48,825 nt of DNA, from contig JAFZEI010000064.1 of the NCBI GenBank assembly GCA_017560765.1, positions 1 to 48,825 of the forward strand, read 5' to 3'. This DNA is from Clostridia bacterium. Lineage in GTDB: Bacteria > Bacillota > Clostridia > UBA1212 > UBA1255. The first letter of the stretch is position 1; each line of letters opens with the position of its first letter. Position numbers and translations under genes: made by a program. Positions 1 to 8,523 of the stretch are shown piece after piece. A model generated the notes under the pieces. The model saw only the letters and a program-made list of their open reading frames with translations, made no database searches and was not told where the DNA came from.

Positions 1-2631
1 ATCGCCGAAAACAAACAATGTTTCAATTTCTCCGGACTCAATTTTTGCCTTTTGTTTGGCATCTAAAGCCTTTACTCCTAATTTTGCCAATGCCTTGTCA
101 TTAACACCGATTGTGAGCTCGCTTACATCACTTACCTTACCGTTTTTAACTGCCGCAAACTCTACAGAAGCTCTGTATTTCTCCGGAATAGGCTTTCCGA
201 CTGAATTCGATGCTACAAACGCAGGCATAATAGCCACTGTAAATGCCAAAATATCCTCAACTTGCTTTTCTGAACAAGATGCCGAAATCAGCACGCCAAT
301 CTTTCCGGCAGAAATAGCTCCGCTCTTGAGAATCTTTCCGAAGGCCTTTTGTACACCTTCCATTGCATTGCCCAGTGTAAATCTCTCAGGAAGCACAAAA
401 CGGCCTCTCTCACAAAGAACATCAGCGTTCTTGCCTGCCATAGGAACAGCTTTCGTTATTGCATTACCGTAATGTGAAATCATCATATCACATCCTGCAG
501 AACACATATTACATTTATGAACAAACATATTCTCCGGGAGAGGAACAGCCTTCATTCCGTTCATATTCTCTGTCAAAGCACCTGTGGGACATACAGAAAC
601 ACACAAACCGCAAGACATACAATCTGCTTGATTAAGAGGAAGCCCCATAGCAGGTTGTACAGTTGTATCAAAACCTCTGTCAACCAATCCCAAAACGCCT
701 CTTCCCGTTACTTCTTCACAAGCACGAACACACAAACCGCAAAGAATACATTTATCTGTATCTCTTGTAAAGTACTCGGAACGAACCTTCATATCTGCTC
801 TTTTATGCTTATATCCGCCAATTCTTTCAGGCTTAACATCATATCTGTTGGCATAATTAATTAAGCGGCATTCATAGTAATCCAAACAACCGCATTCCAA
901 GCATCTTGCTGCTTCTTTCTCAGCCTCTTCTCTTGAGAATCCTAACATAAAATCATTAAAGTCATTTTTTCTTTCCTCAGCAGAACGATGTTTCATCTGA
1001 ACTCTTGCATCACTTCCGCGGAAAGCATACTCTTCTTTAATATCATCTTTTGTCAGTGTTCTCTTTGAATAGAATGAATTATCTTCATTTTTTACTGCGG
1101 TCGGAATATCTCCGCTCGCCAAATATGAATCCACGGCAACAGCTGCTTTTTGCGCCTCAGCTATCGCTGCAATGGCAATTCCGGGACCTCTGTTTGTAAC
1201 GTCACCACAAGCAAATACTCCCTTAATTGATGTAGCAAATGTATTATCATCAGCAACAATAGTATTTTTTCTTGTAAGCTCAAGACTTTCAAAGCCCTTA
1301 ACATTACAACTTTGACCGATTGCCATGATAACTGTATCAATATCGATAATGTCAAATTCTCCCTCTATTGGCACAGGTGCGCGTCTGCCGCTGGCATCAG
1401 GCTCTCCAAGCATCATTTTTTGAGCTTTAACTTTTGTTGCCTTGCCATTTTCACCAATAATTTCAACAGGGTTGCAAAGGAATTTAAAGATTACGCCCTC
1501 TTCCTCTGCTTCTTCAATCTCTATTTGTTCAGCAGGCATTTCAGCGCGTGTTCTTCTATATAAGGTGTAAACTTCTTCTGCTCCGGCACGAACTGCACTT
1601 CTGCAAGCATCCATTGCAGTATTACCGCCGCCTACTATTACAACTTTCTTGCCAATATTGGGAATATTTCCCATATTAACTTCACGAAGGAAATCTATAC
1701 CGCCCATTACGCCGTCAAGATCCTCTCCGGGAATTCGCATTTTACTGCTTATCCAAGCACCGATTGCAACAACAACAGCATCGTATTTAGCTGATAAATT
1801 CTCAAGGGTATATTCTCCCTCACCGATTTTTACATTGTTATGCATTGAAATTCCCATAGAAGCCAAAAGCGCAACTTCTTCAGCAATTACAGCTTGAGGC
1901 AGTCTGTATTCAGGGATTCCGTAGCGGAGCATACCACCCATTTCAGGCATCATGTCAAATACATCCACTGTGTGACCTTTGCTTCTCAAAGAAGAAGCCG
2001 CCGTAAGTCCTGCCGGTCCGCCACCTATCACAGCAACCTTTTTTCCTGTTTCTGCTGCAACAGCAGGTTTATAGGCGTCTTTTCCTTTTTCAAGGTTAAC
2101 TTCTGCAGCAAATCTCTTGAGGTTTGCTATTGAAACGGGCTCTTCTAAAGCTGCTCTGCGGCATGCCTTTTCGCAAGGATGAGGACATACACGTCCGATT
2201 GATGCAGGCAGAGGAATTTTCTCCATTATCAATTTAATAGCTTCTTCCGCATATCCGTTTGCAATCAAACCTACATATCCTTGGCAATCTGTGTGTGCGG
2301 GACATTCCAACATACAAGGAGGACGACAATCACCTGTGTGGTCTGTCATAAGTAATTCAAGAGCGATTTTCCTTGCCTGAACTACTCTTGCAGACTCCGT
2401 GCAAATTTCCATTCCTTCAAATTGCGGGCCTACTTCGGTAGAACAAGAACGCATCAATTTGCCGCCTTTAGCATTTTCTACCACACATACACCGCATGCA
2501 CCATAGCACTTAACCTTATCATTGTGACAAAGCGACGGAATATCTATGTCGTATCTCTTTGCTACATTTAAAAGGAGCTCACCTGCTTCTGCTTCAACTT
2601 CTATATTGTTAATTTTAAAATGTATACTCAT
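1..2631 (-). CDS. NuoG/GltD-fusion oxidoreductase, electron-bifurcating complex subunit (StnC-like), 3' end cut off
   Basis: Large iron-sulfur flavoprotein; 877 residues are visible and the C-terminus lies beyond the left edge. Domains in order: an N-terminal [2Fe-2S] ferredoxin domain with Cys35, Cys46, Cys49 and Cys63; a NuoG-like His98/Cys102/Cys106/Cys110 cluster motif; a GltD-type Fe-S segment (RVCPHPCEKACR); an FAD Rossmann motif (VIGGGPAG, about residue 195) and a second NAD(P) Rossmann motif (VIVGGGNTA, about 325); two [4Fe-4S] ferredoxin motifs (CILCGLCVRAC about 627, CMSCGLCVSVCP about 667); then a NuoG/formate-dehydrogenase-like Cys cluster (CNMCSAGC, about 706). The start is ATG preceded by AAGGAAG. 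It follows NuoF-like and NuoE-like genes, as in Sporomusa-type transhydrogenases (Stn), which couple NADH, NADPH and ferredoxin. No H-cluster motif is visible, so it is probably not a hydrogenase. The Stn assignment is inferred from architecture; a subunit of a formate dehydrogenase complex is an alternative. Confidence 0.8.
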   Translation of the reverse strand, partial: MSIHFKINNIEVEAEAGELLLNVAKRYDIDIPSLCHNDKVKCYGACGVCVVENAKGGKLMRSCSTEVGPQFEGMEICTESARVVQARKIALELLMTDHTGDCRPPCMLECPAHTDCQGYVGLIANGYAEEAIKLIMEKIPLPASIGRVCPHPCEKACRRAALEEPVSIANLKRFAAEVNLEKGKDAYKPAVAAETGKKVAVIGGGPAGLTAASSLRSKGHTVDVFDMMPEMGGMLRYGIPEYRLPQAVIAEEVALLASMGISMHNNVKIGEGEYTLENLSAKYDAVVVAIGAWISSKMRIPGEDLDGVMGGIDFLREVNMGNIPNIGKKVVIVGGGNTAMDACRSAVRAGAEEVYTLYRRTRAEMPAEQIEIEEAEEEGVIFKFLCNPVEIIGENGKATKVKAQKMMLGEPDASGRRAPVPIEGEFDIIDIDTVIMAIGQSCNVKGFESLELTRKNTIVADDNTFATSIKGVFACGDVTNRGPGIAIAAIAEAQKAAVAVDSYLASGDIPTAVKNEDNSFYSKRTLTKDDIKEEYAFRGSDARVQMKHRSAEERKNDFNDFMLGFSREEAEKEAARCLECGCLDYYECRLINYANRYDVKPERIGGYKHKRADMKVRSEYFTRDTDKCILCGLCVRACEEVTGRGVLGLVDRGFDTTVQPAMGLPLNQADCMSCGLCVSVCPTGALTENMNGMKAVPLPENMFVHKCNMCSAGCDMMISHYGNAITKAVPMAGKNADVLCERGRFVLPERFTLGNAMEGVQKAFGKILKSGAISAGKIGVLISASCSEKQVEDILAFTVAIMPAFVASNSVGKPIPEKYRASVEFAAVKNGKVSDVSELTIGVNDKALAKLGVKALDAKQKAKIESGEIETLFVFGD

Positions 2632-2660
2632 TTCAATTCTTCCTTTCTTCTCTTACACAA

Positions 2661-4412
2661 TCAAACGTGAATTGCGCCGAATTTACAGGATTCTCTACAT
2701 TTACCGCACTTAATACATTTTTCTGTATCAATAACATGTGGCTCTTTTACTTTACCTGAAATAGCTCCTACAGGGCACTGTCTGGCACAAAGTGTACATC
2801 CGCGACATTTATCAGCATCAATCTGATATGTAATTAAGCTTGCACAATGTCCTGCAGGGCATTTTTTATCATAAATATGCGCTTCATATTCGTTACGGAA
2901 ATATTTAATTGTTGTCAACACCGGATTGGGAGCAGTTTGACCAAGACCGCAAAGTGCGCCATCTTTAATTGTCATACAAAGCTCTTCGAGAAGTTCAATA
3001 TCGCCGTCACGTCCTTCACCGTTTACAATTCTGTTAAGTATTTCCAGCATGCGCTTTGTTCCTATACGGCAATGAATACATTTTCCGCAAGATTCCTTTG
3101 CTGTAAAGTCGAGGAAAAATCTTGCCATATCCACCATACATGTTGTCTCATCCATAACAACCATACCACCGGAACCCATGATAGCTCCTGTAGCCGATAA
3201 TTTTTTGTAGTCGATAACTGTATCTAAAAGCTCAGTAGGAATACATCCTCCGGATGGGCCTCCCATCTGTACTGCTTTAAATTCTTTATTATTTCTGATG
3301 CCTCCGCCTATATCGAAAATAACGTCACGAAGTGTTTTTCCCATAGGAATCTCAACAAGACCGCCTCTTTTTATTTTACCTGTTAAGGCAAAAACTTTAG
3401 TTCCCTTGCTGTCTTCCGTTCCCATTGCGGCAAACGCCTCACCGCCATTAGACAAAATCCATGCTACATTGGCAAATGTTTCTACGTTATTAATATTTGA
3501 TGGTTGCTGCCAATATCCCTTTTGTGCCGGGAAAGGAGGTTTGAGTCTCGGCATTCCCCTTTGTCCTTCAAGAGATTCAATAAGAGCCGTTTCCTCTCCG
3601 CAAACAAATGCTCCTGCACCTGCTTTGATTCTCATTTTGCAAGAAAAACCACTGCCCGCAATATTATTACCTAAAAATCCTCTTTCTTCTGCCTGCTTAA
3701 TAGCATTTGTAAGACGGACAATAGCCAACGGGTATTCCGCACGTACATAAACAACTGCTTCGCTTGCTCCGATTGCGTATGCACCAATCAGCATACCTTC
3801 TATCAAATTATGAGGATCACTTTCAATAACCGCACGATCCATAAACGCACCGGGATCTCCCTCATCTGCATTACAGATCAAATACTTTTGCTCACTTTGA
3901 GACTGTCTGGCTGCATTCCATTTAAACCATGTTGGGAAGCCTGCTCCTCCTCTACCTGCCAGGCCTGATGTTTTAATTACTTCAATTACCTGCTCAGGAG
4001 TCATTTCTTCTAAAACTTTTGTAAGAGCTTTATATCCGCCGGCTTGAATATAATCATCTATGCTCTCCGGATTGATAATTCCGCAATTTCTCAAAGCAAT
4101 TCTCGTTTGCTTTTCTAAAAAGGCCTTGTCTTCATCTTTAAGCTCATATTTTTTAAGCAATTCGTTTTCAAAATCTTTTTCTTCAAGAGCTTTTGAGAAC
4201 TCCGGTAAAATGTCTGCACTAACTTTGCAATATGTTCTTTTTATTCCGTCATGAATTACATCCACAATAGGTTCTAAGTAACACATTCCTATACATCCTG
4301 TTATGGAAATTTCTGCAAAGCTTGTATTTTCTTTGAAATAGTCATAAATTTTTCCTGCACCTGCAGCAATACCGCAACTGCCTTGACCAACTACTATCTT
4401 CATATATTTCAC
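2661..4412 (-). CDS. NuoF-like NADH-binding flavoprotein (HydB/StnB-type)
   Basis: Cytoplasmic NADH dehydrogenase-type subunit of 583 residues, expected to bind NADH, FMN and several Fe-S clusters and to be the bifurcating flavin site in HydB/StnB-type complexes. An N-terminal thioredoxin-like ferredoxin domain has Cys13, Cys40 and Cys44. The NuoF core shows GRGGAGFPT, NADEGDPGAFMDR, CGEETALIESLEG and the cluster motif CGKCIHCRIGT. The C-terminus carries two [4Fe-4S] ferredoxin motifs (CRGCTLCARQCP and CIKCGKCRESC), which E. coli-type complex I NuoF lacks but bifurcating HydB subunits have. The start codon overlaps the stop of the NuoE-like gene, so translation is probably coupled. The fusion subunit follows after 29 bases. 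Family assignment is firm; participation in bifurcation is inferred. Confidence 0.92.
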   Translation of the reverse strand: MKYMKIVVGQGSCGIAAGAGKIYDYFKENTSFAEISITGCIGMCYLEPIVDVIHDGIKRTYCKVSADILPEFSKALEEKDFENELLKKYELKDEDKAFLEKQTRIALRNCGIINPESIDDYIQAGGYKALTKVLEEMTPEQVIEVIKTSGLAGRGGAGFPTWFKWNAARQSQSEQKYLICNADEGDPGAFMDRAVIESDPHNLIEGMLIGAYAIGASEAVVYVRAEYPLAIVRLTNAIKQAEERGFLGNNIAGSGFSCKMRIKAGAGAFVCGEETALIESLEGQRGMPRLKPPFPAQKGYWQQPSNINNVETFANVAWILSNGGEAFAAMGTEDSKGTKVFALTGKIKRGGLVEIPMGKTLRDVIFDIGGGIRNNKEFKAVQMGGPSGGCIPTELLDTVIDYKKLSATGAIMGSGGMVVMDETTCMVDMARFFLDFTAKESCGKCIHCRIGTKRMLEILNRIVNGEGRDGDIELLEELCMTIKDGALCGLGQTAPNPVLTTIKYFRNEYEAHIYDKKCPAGHCASLITYQIDADKCRGCTLCARQCPVGAISGKVKEPHVIDTEKCIKCGKCRESCKFGAIHV

Positions 4413-4912
4413 GCCTCACTTTTCTCTCTTAACTCTTTTAAAATTTTCTTTACTTTATCAGGAGTAAGGGAACCGTATGTTTCGTCATTTATCATCATTA
4501 CAGGTGAAAGACTGCAGCAACCAAGACAAGCAACAACTTTGAGTGAAAACAATCCGTCATCTGTTGTATCTCCGTCTTTAATTCCCAATTCTTCACAAAT
4601 AGTTTCTTCAATTTTCTTTGCTCCGTTTACATGACAAGCAGTACCGCAACATAAAAGAATCAAATACTTACCAACAGGCTTAAAACGGAATTGAGTATAA
4701 AATGTTGCAACTCCCAACACCTTTGCAGGCTTAATACCTGTCTCTTCAGCTATGTGCCATAACACGTCTGTAGGCAAATAGCCATATATTTCCTGTGCAT
4801 GTTGAAGTATTGTTATAAGACTTCCCGGTACTTTTGCATATTCTTCAAGTACAGGTGCCAACAAGGCATAATCATGCTTTTCTTTACATTTACAGTTCTC
4901 ACAATGTTCCAT
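4409..4912 (-). CDS. NuoE-like [2Fe-2S] thioredoxin-fold subunit (HydC/StnA-type)
   Basis: Small subunit of the redox complex, about 167 residues, with a NuoE fold: helical N-terminal part (LAPVLEEYAKVPGSLITILQ), then the thioredoxin-like [2Fe-2S] domain with CCGTACH and CLGCCSLSPVM. It would relay electrons to or from the NuoF-like partner encoded directly downstream, with which it overlaps by four bases. I chose the ATG at 4912; a TTG at 4939 in the same frame would add nine residues (MAERTVRAK) but has no visible ribosome binding site. A Cys-rich N-terminus (CENCKCK) precedes the usual NuoE start. It follows the PP2C-like gene with no terminator between them, so all four genes may share a transcript. 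Confidence 0.9.
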   Translation of the reverse strand: MEHCENCKCKEKHDYALLAPVLEEYAKVPGSLITILQHAQEIYGYLPTDVLWHIAEETGIKPAKVLGVATFYTQFRFKPVGKYLILLCCGTACHVNGAKKIEETICEELGIKDGDTTDDGLFSLKVVACLGCCSLSPVMMINDETYGSLTPDKVKKILKELREKSEA

Positions 4913-4955
4913 TTTCGCTCTTACTGTCCTTTCTGCCAATAATATAAAAATTAAA

Positions 4956-6500
4956 TTACGCTGTTATTTCTTCGCTACTTGGAGTTCCTTCAGCAGGTCC
5001 CTCAGTAGGAACTTCTGTAGGCTCCTCAGTTGGTTCCTCGGTAGGCTCTCCCGTTGGCTCCTCAGTAGGCTCTCCTGTAGGCTCCTCGGTTGGTTCGCCT
5101 GTAGGCTCCTCAGTTGGCTCTCCTGTAGGCTCCTCAGTAGGCTCTCCTGTAGGCTCCTCGGTTGGCTCACCTGTAGGCTCCTCAGTTGGCTCTCCTGTAG
5201 GTTCCTCGGTTGGCCCTTCTGTAGGCTTCTCAGTTGGCTTCTCAGTAGGTTTTTCTGTAGGCTTTGCAGTAGGTGCCTGTGTTTCCGTATTCTGCGTAGG
5301 TGTTTCCTCAGGAGTTTCCGTAGGTGCCTGTGTGGAATCCGCAGATGGTGTAGGCATCATGCTTGCCGAGCTGTTCGGGGCTTTTGTTGCGCCATCTCCC
5401 GGGTCCTTAGATGCATTATAAATCTTTACACCTAAAAATGCCAAAACAATTACTACCAAAATACAACAACCAAAAGTAATAAGAGCCGGCCAGATTTTTT
5501 CATTCTCCGAGTCTGAACTAAGACCGAGGAATTTCTTTATTTTGTCTAAAAAGGCCGTATTGCTCTTTTCGGTAGCTTTTGTGCCGTTTTTTCCCATATT
5601 TTCTGCAGCTTTTGAAGCGCCTTCTGCAACTGCTGCACTTCCGACTGCACCGCCGGCAATCGGTGCTGCAGCTTTTTCATGGGAATCTGCTCTTATAACC
5701 ATGATTGAAGTATCGTCTTCGAAACCTTTTTCTGCTGCTGCAGTCATCATTTTATCGACAATCTGGCTCAAACTTTTTGAGTTTTTTACCATTTCACAAA
5801 TATTTTCCTCTGAAACATTTTCACAGAAAGTGCTGTTACAAATTAAGAAAATGTCTCCATGTTTTATTTCTGCTTCGGAATAATACGGCTCCGGCTGTTT
5901 TTCTTCCGGCAGTATTCCAAGATATTGTATCAGCTTATTTCTCTTAGAGTGATGTTCTAATCTTTCCCTATCAATAACGCCGTTTTTAAACATCAAATAA
6001 GCATAATTATGTTCTTCTGAAAGTTTGCTGAGCCTGCCTTTTCTAAAAAGAAAAATCCTTGTGTTTCCCAAATTACACGTAATTAATGCATTTTCATATA
6101 TTCCAACTACTGCAATTGAAGCATGGATATCATTATCAGGTAATTCTGTTGCCTTTACAGTTACTGCCTCATTTGCACTATGAATAAATTCCTCGATATA
6201 TGAATACAGAGTATCTGCTGCTTTATCATACTCATCACTAATTTTTTCTTCTGAAACAGTTTTGTGAAGTGCTTCAAGCTTTTTTACTGCTATTAAAGAT
6301 GCTTCATCTTCATATCTTTCAGCACCAAAGCCTTCTGCTATTGCATAAAACTGCAATCCTTCCTGTTCTTTTTTTTGCCTCAAAAGAATCTCAGAAGATT
6401 TATATTCTTCTGTTATGTATTTTGAATTAAGGTATATATTGTTGCTGTTATATTCTTTACTATTGCCAGGGCATGTTGCCGCTACCGCTCTATAAAACAT
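4956..6500 (-). CDS. PP2C-like domain membrane protein with Thr/Pro repeat tail
   Basis: A 514-residue protein: an N-terminal PP2C-type (PPM) phosphatase-like domain of about 260 residues, a variable linker, one transmembrane helix (about residues 335-360, FGCCILVVIVLAFLGV), and an extracellular tail of about 140 residues dominated by PTEEPTGE repeats. The family motif FAVADGMGG reads YAIAEGFGA, so the metal-binding Asp is Glu; the GDSR motif reads GNTR; the C-terminal DDTSIMVI motif is kept. Activity is therefore doubtful, and a sensor or pseudophosphatase role is possible. The start is the ATG at 6500, preceded by AGGGGTG six bases upstream; an upstream TTG at 6536 lacks a ribosome binding site. 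It lies directly before the NuoE/NuoF-like genes. No Ser/Thr kinase gene is visible in the window. Confidence 0.75.
   Translation of the reverse strand: MFYRAVAATCPGNSKEYNSNNIYLNSKYITEEYKSSEILLRQKKEQEGLQFYAIAEGFGAERYEDEASLIAVKKLEALHKTVSEEKISDEYDKAADTLYSYIEEFIHSANEAVTVKATELPDNDIHASIAVVGIYENALITCNLGNTRIFLFRKGRLSKLSEEHNYAYLMFKNGVIDRERLEHHSKRNKLIQYLGILPEEKQPEPYYSEAEIKHGDIFLICNSTFCENVSEENICEMVKNSKSLSQIVDKMMTAAAEKGFEDDTSIMVIRADSHEKAAAPIAGGAVGSAAVAEGASKAAENMGKNGTKATEKSNTAFLDKIKKFLGLSSDSENEKIWPALITFGCCILVVIVLAFLGVKIYNASKDPGDGATKAPNSSASMMPTPSADSTQAPTETPEETPTQNTETQAPTAKPTEKPTEKPTEKPTEGPTEEPTGEPTEEPTGEPTEEPTGEPTEEPTGEPTEEPTGEPTEEPTGEPTEEPTGEPTEEPTEEPTEVPTEGPAEGTPSSEEITA
5018..5271 (-). repeat. In-frame minisatellite encoding the Pro/Thr repeats
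   Basis: Tandem 12- and 24-base units, variants of ggctcctcagtaggctct, inside the PP2C-like gene. They encode PTE-x-PTG-E type repeats in the extracellular tail, with about seven EEPTGEPT units followed by PTEKPTEK units. The unit is a multiple of three, so copy-number change would alter tail length without breaking the frame. Confidence 0.9.
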
Positions 6501-6541
6501 AATTAGCACCCCTATCATTTCATTAAATTTACCCAAACTTT

Positions 6542-6569
6542 ATTATAACACAAAAAAATGACGTAGCAA
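6542..6569 (-). promoter_or_regulatory. Putative promoter of the PP2C-like/redox operon
   Basis: Minus-strand TTGCTA, 16 bases, TATAAT, ending 42 bases before the start ATG at 6500. The -35 hexamer lies within the hairpin of the terminator of the upstream lipoprotein gene. It is the only good promoter seen before the four-gene set. Confidence 0.5.
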
Positions 6570-6591
6570 ACTGTTTTTGTTGGCTACGTCA
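6552..6591 (-). terminator. Rho-independent terminator of the GH71/99-like lipoprotein gene
   Basis: Perfect 9-bp stem (TGACGTAGC / GCTACGTCA at 6559-6567 and 6583-6591), followed on the minus strand by a run of seven T. It lies 18 bases beyond the lipoprotein stop codon. Confidence 0.85.
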
Positions 6592-6608
6592 ATATAAATC
6601 ATCTGTTT

Positions 6609-8474
6609 TTATGCTTTTTCTGAATAAATATAATTCAATCTACCATATGGTGCAGCATCGCCATCAATATAAAAAGTCCAAATATCAAAATTACCTTGTT
6701 CGTCTTTTTGGTAATTGTCAACCCACTTAAACTGAATATCAATAAGCGTCTTCCCATTATTATCCGGTATACCCATATCTTTTCTTTCTATGGCTAACAT
6801 CATTTTATTACCTTCAACTTTAATTTGTACATTTCCTGCTTTTTCCCATCCCCAACCATCACCGGTTGCCTTGGATAATGTACCGTTTTTTCCGTCAGGA
6901 GAAACTATATTTACAGCATAATCATAGCCGTACCAACTTTTTTTATTTTCCGCACCTGAGTCTATAAATAATGTCATCCAATTTTCGTCTGTCATTTCTG
7001 TTAAAACTTCTGCCGTATCAACATAAAAATAAATATAGTTGCTGTCATGTGCTACTTTCATATTAACAATATCATTACGACCTGTTGTATTTGTATACTC
7101 CAAAGATCCGAAACCTTTTTCTTGACGGTCAATTATATCATTTTTATAATCCTGATATTTTGCAGAAATCGTTTTTGTATCCCATTGACTAAAATCACCA
7201 TTAATATCAATCGATATATCATCACCTACATAAACTCTGCCTTCTGCACCTTTGTATTTCCTTATGTACTCTACCATTTGCATATAGTAATTATCGCCAA
7301 AGACACTCGCCGCAGGCTCAATATCTCGGCTGGTGTTATAGTCTGCACAATCTACAAAAACAATTGGGCTGCTTCCGCCCGGTTCCTGTCTTTGTGCTAC
7401 CCATTCATTCCAACCTGTTATAAATATCATTTCTGGATCCTGTGCAATAGCGAACTCCCATTGTTCCGCAAAATTATATCCGTATAAAATGGCATCTTTC
7501 GATGTATCATTTGCTCCGTCATGCCAACATCTTGTCCTGTCGTTTGCTCCATACCAAGCTGTCTTACTAAAGCATACTGTGGCGGAATGCTGTGCAACAG
7601 AAACATTGACAACCTCTTTTCGTCCATCTCTGCCATATACTGCTTTTTCCGTAAGTGACCTACTGAATTCCATCCAAGGAAAACCATTATCTATTTTTGA
7701 TTTTGTAGGCCATTGTGACGATTTAATTGTAAAGTACTCCTTTAATTCATTTGAAGCTTCTGAAACATTGCCCACAATCATAGGCTTATTATCCCATTGA
7801 TACCATAATTCTGATAATCTTGGATATTTTTTATTCAATTGTTTATTTTTATATATACCTGCATAAATGGTTTGCATGGTTCTTCCTGAAGAAGAATTTG
7901 TATAAAAAGCTATTTTAGGAACATCTACTCCCATTTCCAAATACTCATACCATACTGAAATAAGATCTTTAACTCTTGATTCATATACAACACCATTTGT
8001 TGTATCAAAAACAATAAAGTCCACACCTGCATCTGTAAGCATTTGCAAATGCTTTCTCATTACCCATTTATCCTTAGTAAGATAATATCCGAAAAGAGGC
8101 TCTCCCCAAAAATGATGTGCGCCTTGAGGGCCACCGCCGGATTGTATCCAATCTTTTTCTGTTTTAATCGCATTTGGATTATTCTCTGCAATAACACTAT
8201 TATCGTAAGGTCCGCCTTTTCCATGCTCTCCCATCCACAAAAAATAGAAAATGCCAACTTTACGGTCTTTTTCATCTCCGACAACCGTATTGCCTTCAAC
8301 TACACGGCCCAAATCATCTATACCGCCGTATGCACCGTTTAACTCAACAAAAGGGCCCTCGTATCTTTTATAAACTTTTTGAGGTGTTACATTATCTGAA
8401 GTTGTATTGCCGCATGAAACAAAACCAACCATCATAGAAAAAGTAACTAATAAACATAACAACTTCTTTATCAT
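6609..8474 (-). CDS. Secreted GH71/99-like lipoprotein with C-terminal CBM9-like domain
   Basis: A 621-residue exported protein. The N-terminus is a lipoprotein signal peptide (MIKKLLCLLV, lipobox ending VSC with Cys21). The central part (about residues 70-405) has the features of the glycoside hydrolase 71/99-like group: VGIFYFLWMG near the start, GVDFIVFDTTNG, PKIAFYTN, and MIFITGWNEWVAQRQ, the last being typical of GH71/99-like proteins. The C-terminal part (about 420-615) resembles a CBM9/DOMON carbohydrate-binding beta-sandwich (IDINGDFSQW, NYIYFYVDTAE, NWMTLFIDSG). It probably binds and cleaves an external polysaccharide, but I cannot name the substrate. The start ATG has an AGGAGG site, and the gene has its own promoter and terminator, so it is monocistronic. 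Confidence 0.7.
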   Translation of the reverse strand: MIKKLLCLLVTFSMMVGFVSCGNTTSDNVTPQKVYKRYEGPFVELNGAYGGIDDLGRVVEGNTVVGDEKDRKVGIFYFLWMGEHGKGGPYDNSVIAENNPNAIKTEKDWIQSGGGPQGAHHFWGEPLFGYYLTKDKWVMRKHLQMLTDAGVDFIVFDTTNGVVYESRVKDLISVWYEYLEMGVDVPKIAFYTNSSSGRTMQTIYAGIYKNKQLNKKYPRLSELWYQWDNKPMIVGNVSEASNELKEYFTIKSSQWPTKSKIDNGFPWMEFSRSLTEKAVYGRDGRKEVVNVSVAQHSATVCFSKTAWYGANDRTRCWHDGANDTSKDAILYGYNFAEQWEFAIAQDPEMIFITGWNEWVAQRQEPGGSSPIVFVDCADYNTSRDIEPAASVFGDNYYMQMVEYIRKYKGAEGRVYVGDDISIDINGDFSQWDTKTISAKYQDYKNDIIDRQEKGFGSLEYTNTTGRNDIVNMKVAHDSNYIYFYVDTAEVLTEMTDENWMTLFIDSGAENKKSWYGYDYAVNIVSPDGKNGTLSKATGDGWGWEKAGNVQIKVEGNKMMLAIERKDMGIPDNNGKTLIDIQFKWVDNYQKDEQGNFDIWTFYIDGDAAPYGRLNYIYSEKA

Positions 8475-8493
8475 AATTTTCCTCCTTGCAAAC

Positions 8494-8522
8494 AGTATAA
8501 CAAAAGGCTATTTTACTGTCAA
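8494..8522 (-). promoter_or_regulatory. Promoter of the GH71/99-like lipoprotein gene
   Basis: Minus-strand TTGACA, 17 bases, TATACT, about 20 bases before the start ATG at 8474. It begins directly after the stop codon of the metallophosphoesterase gene. Confidence 0.75.
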
Positions 8523-8523
8523 A

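Noticed and set aside
1-2631. Reading the fusion protein as an [FeFe]-hydrogenase catalytic subunit (HydA)
   Set aside because: The N-terminal Fe-S domains agree, but the H-cluster signature motifs are not seen in the 877 visible residues, and GltD-type Rossmann folds occupy the middle.
3298-3750. 150-codon open frame on the plus strand
   Set aside because: It lies antisense inside the NuoF-like gene, has no ribosome binding site, and the minus-strand frame carries clear family motifs.
5018-5271. Repeat array that could be taken for CRISPR
   Set aside because: Units are contiguous without spacers, in frame and encode Pro/Thr repeats; there are no cas genes.
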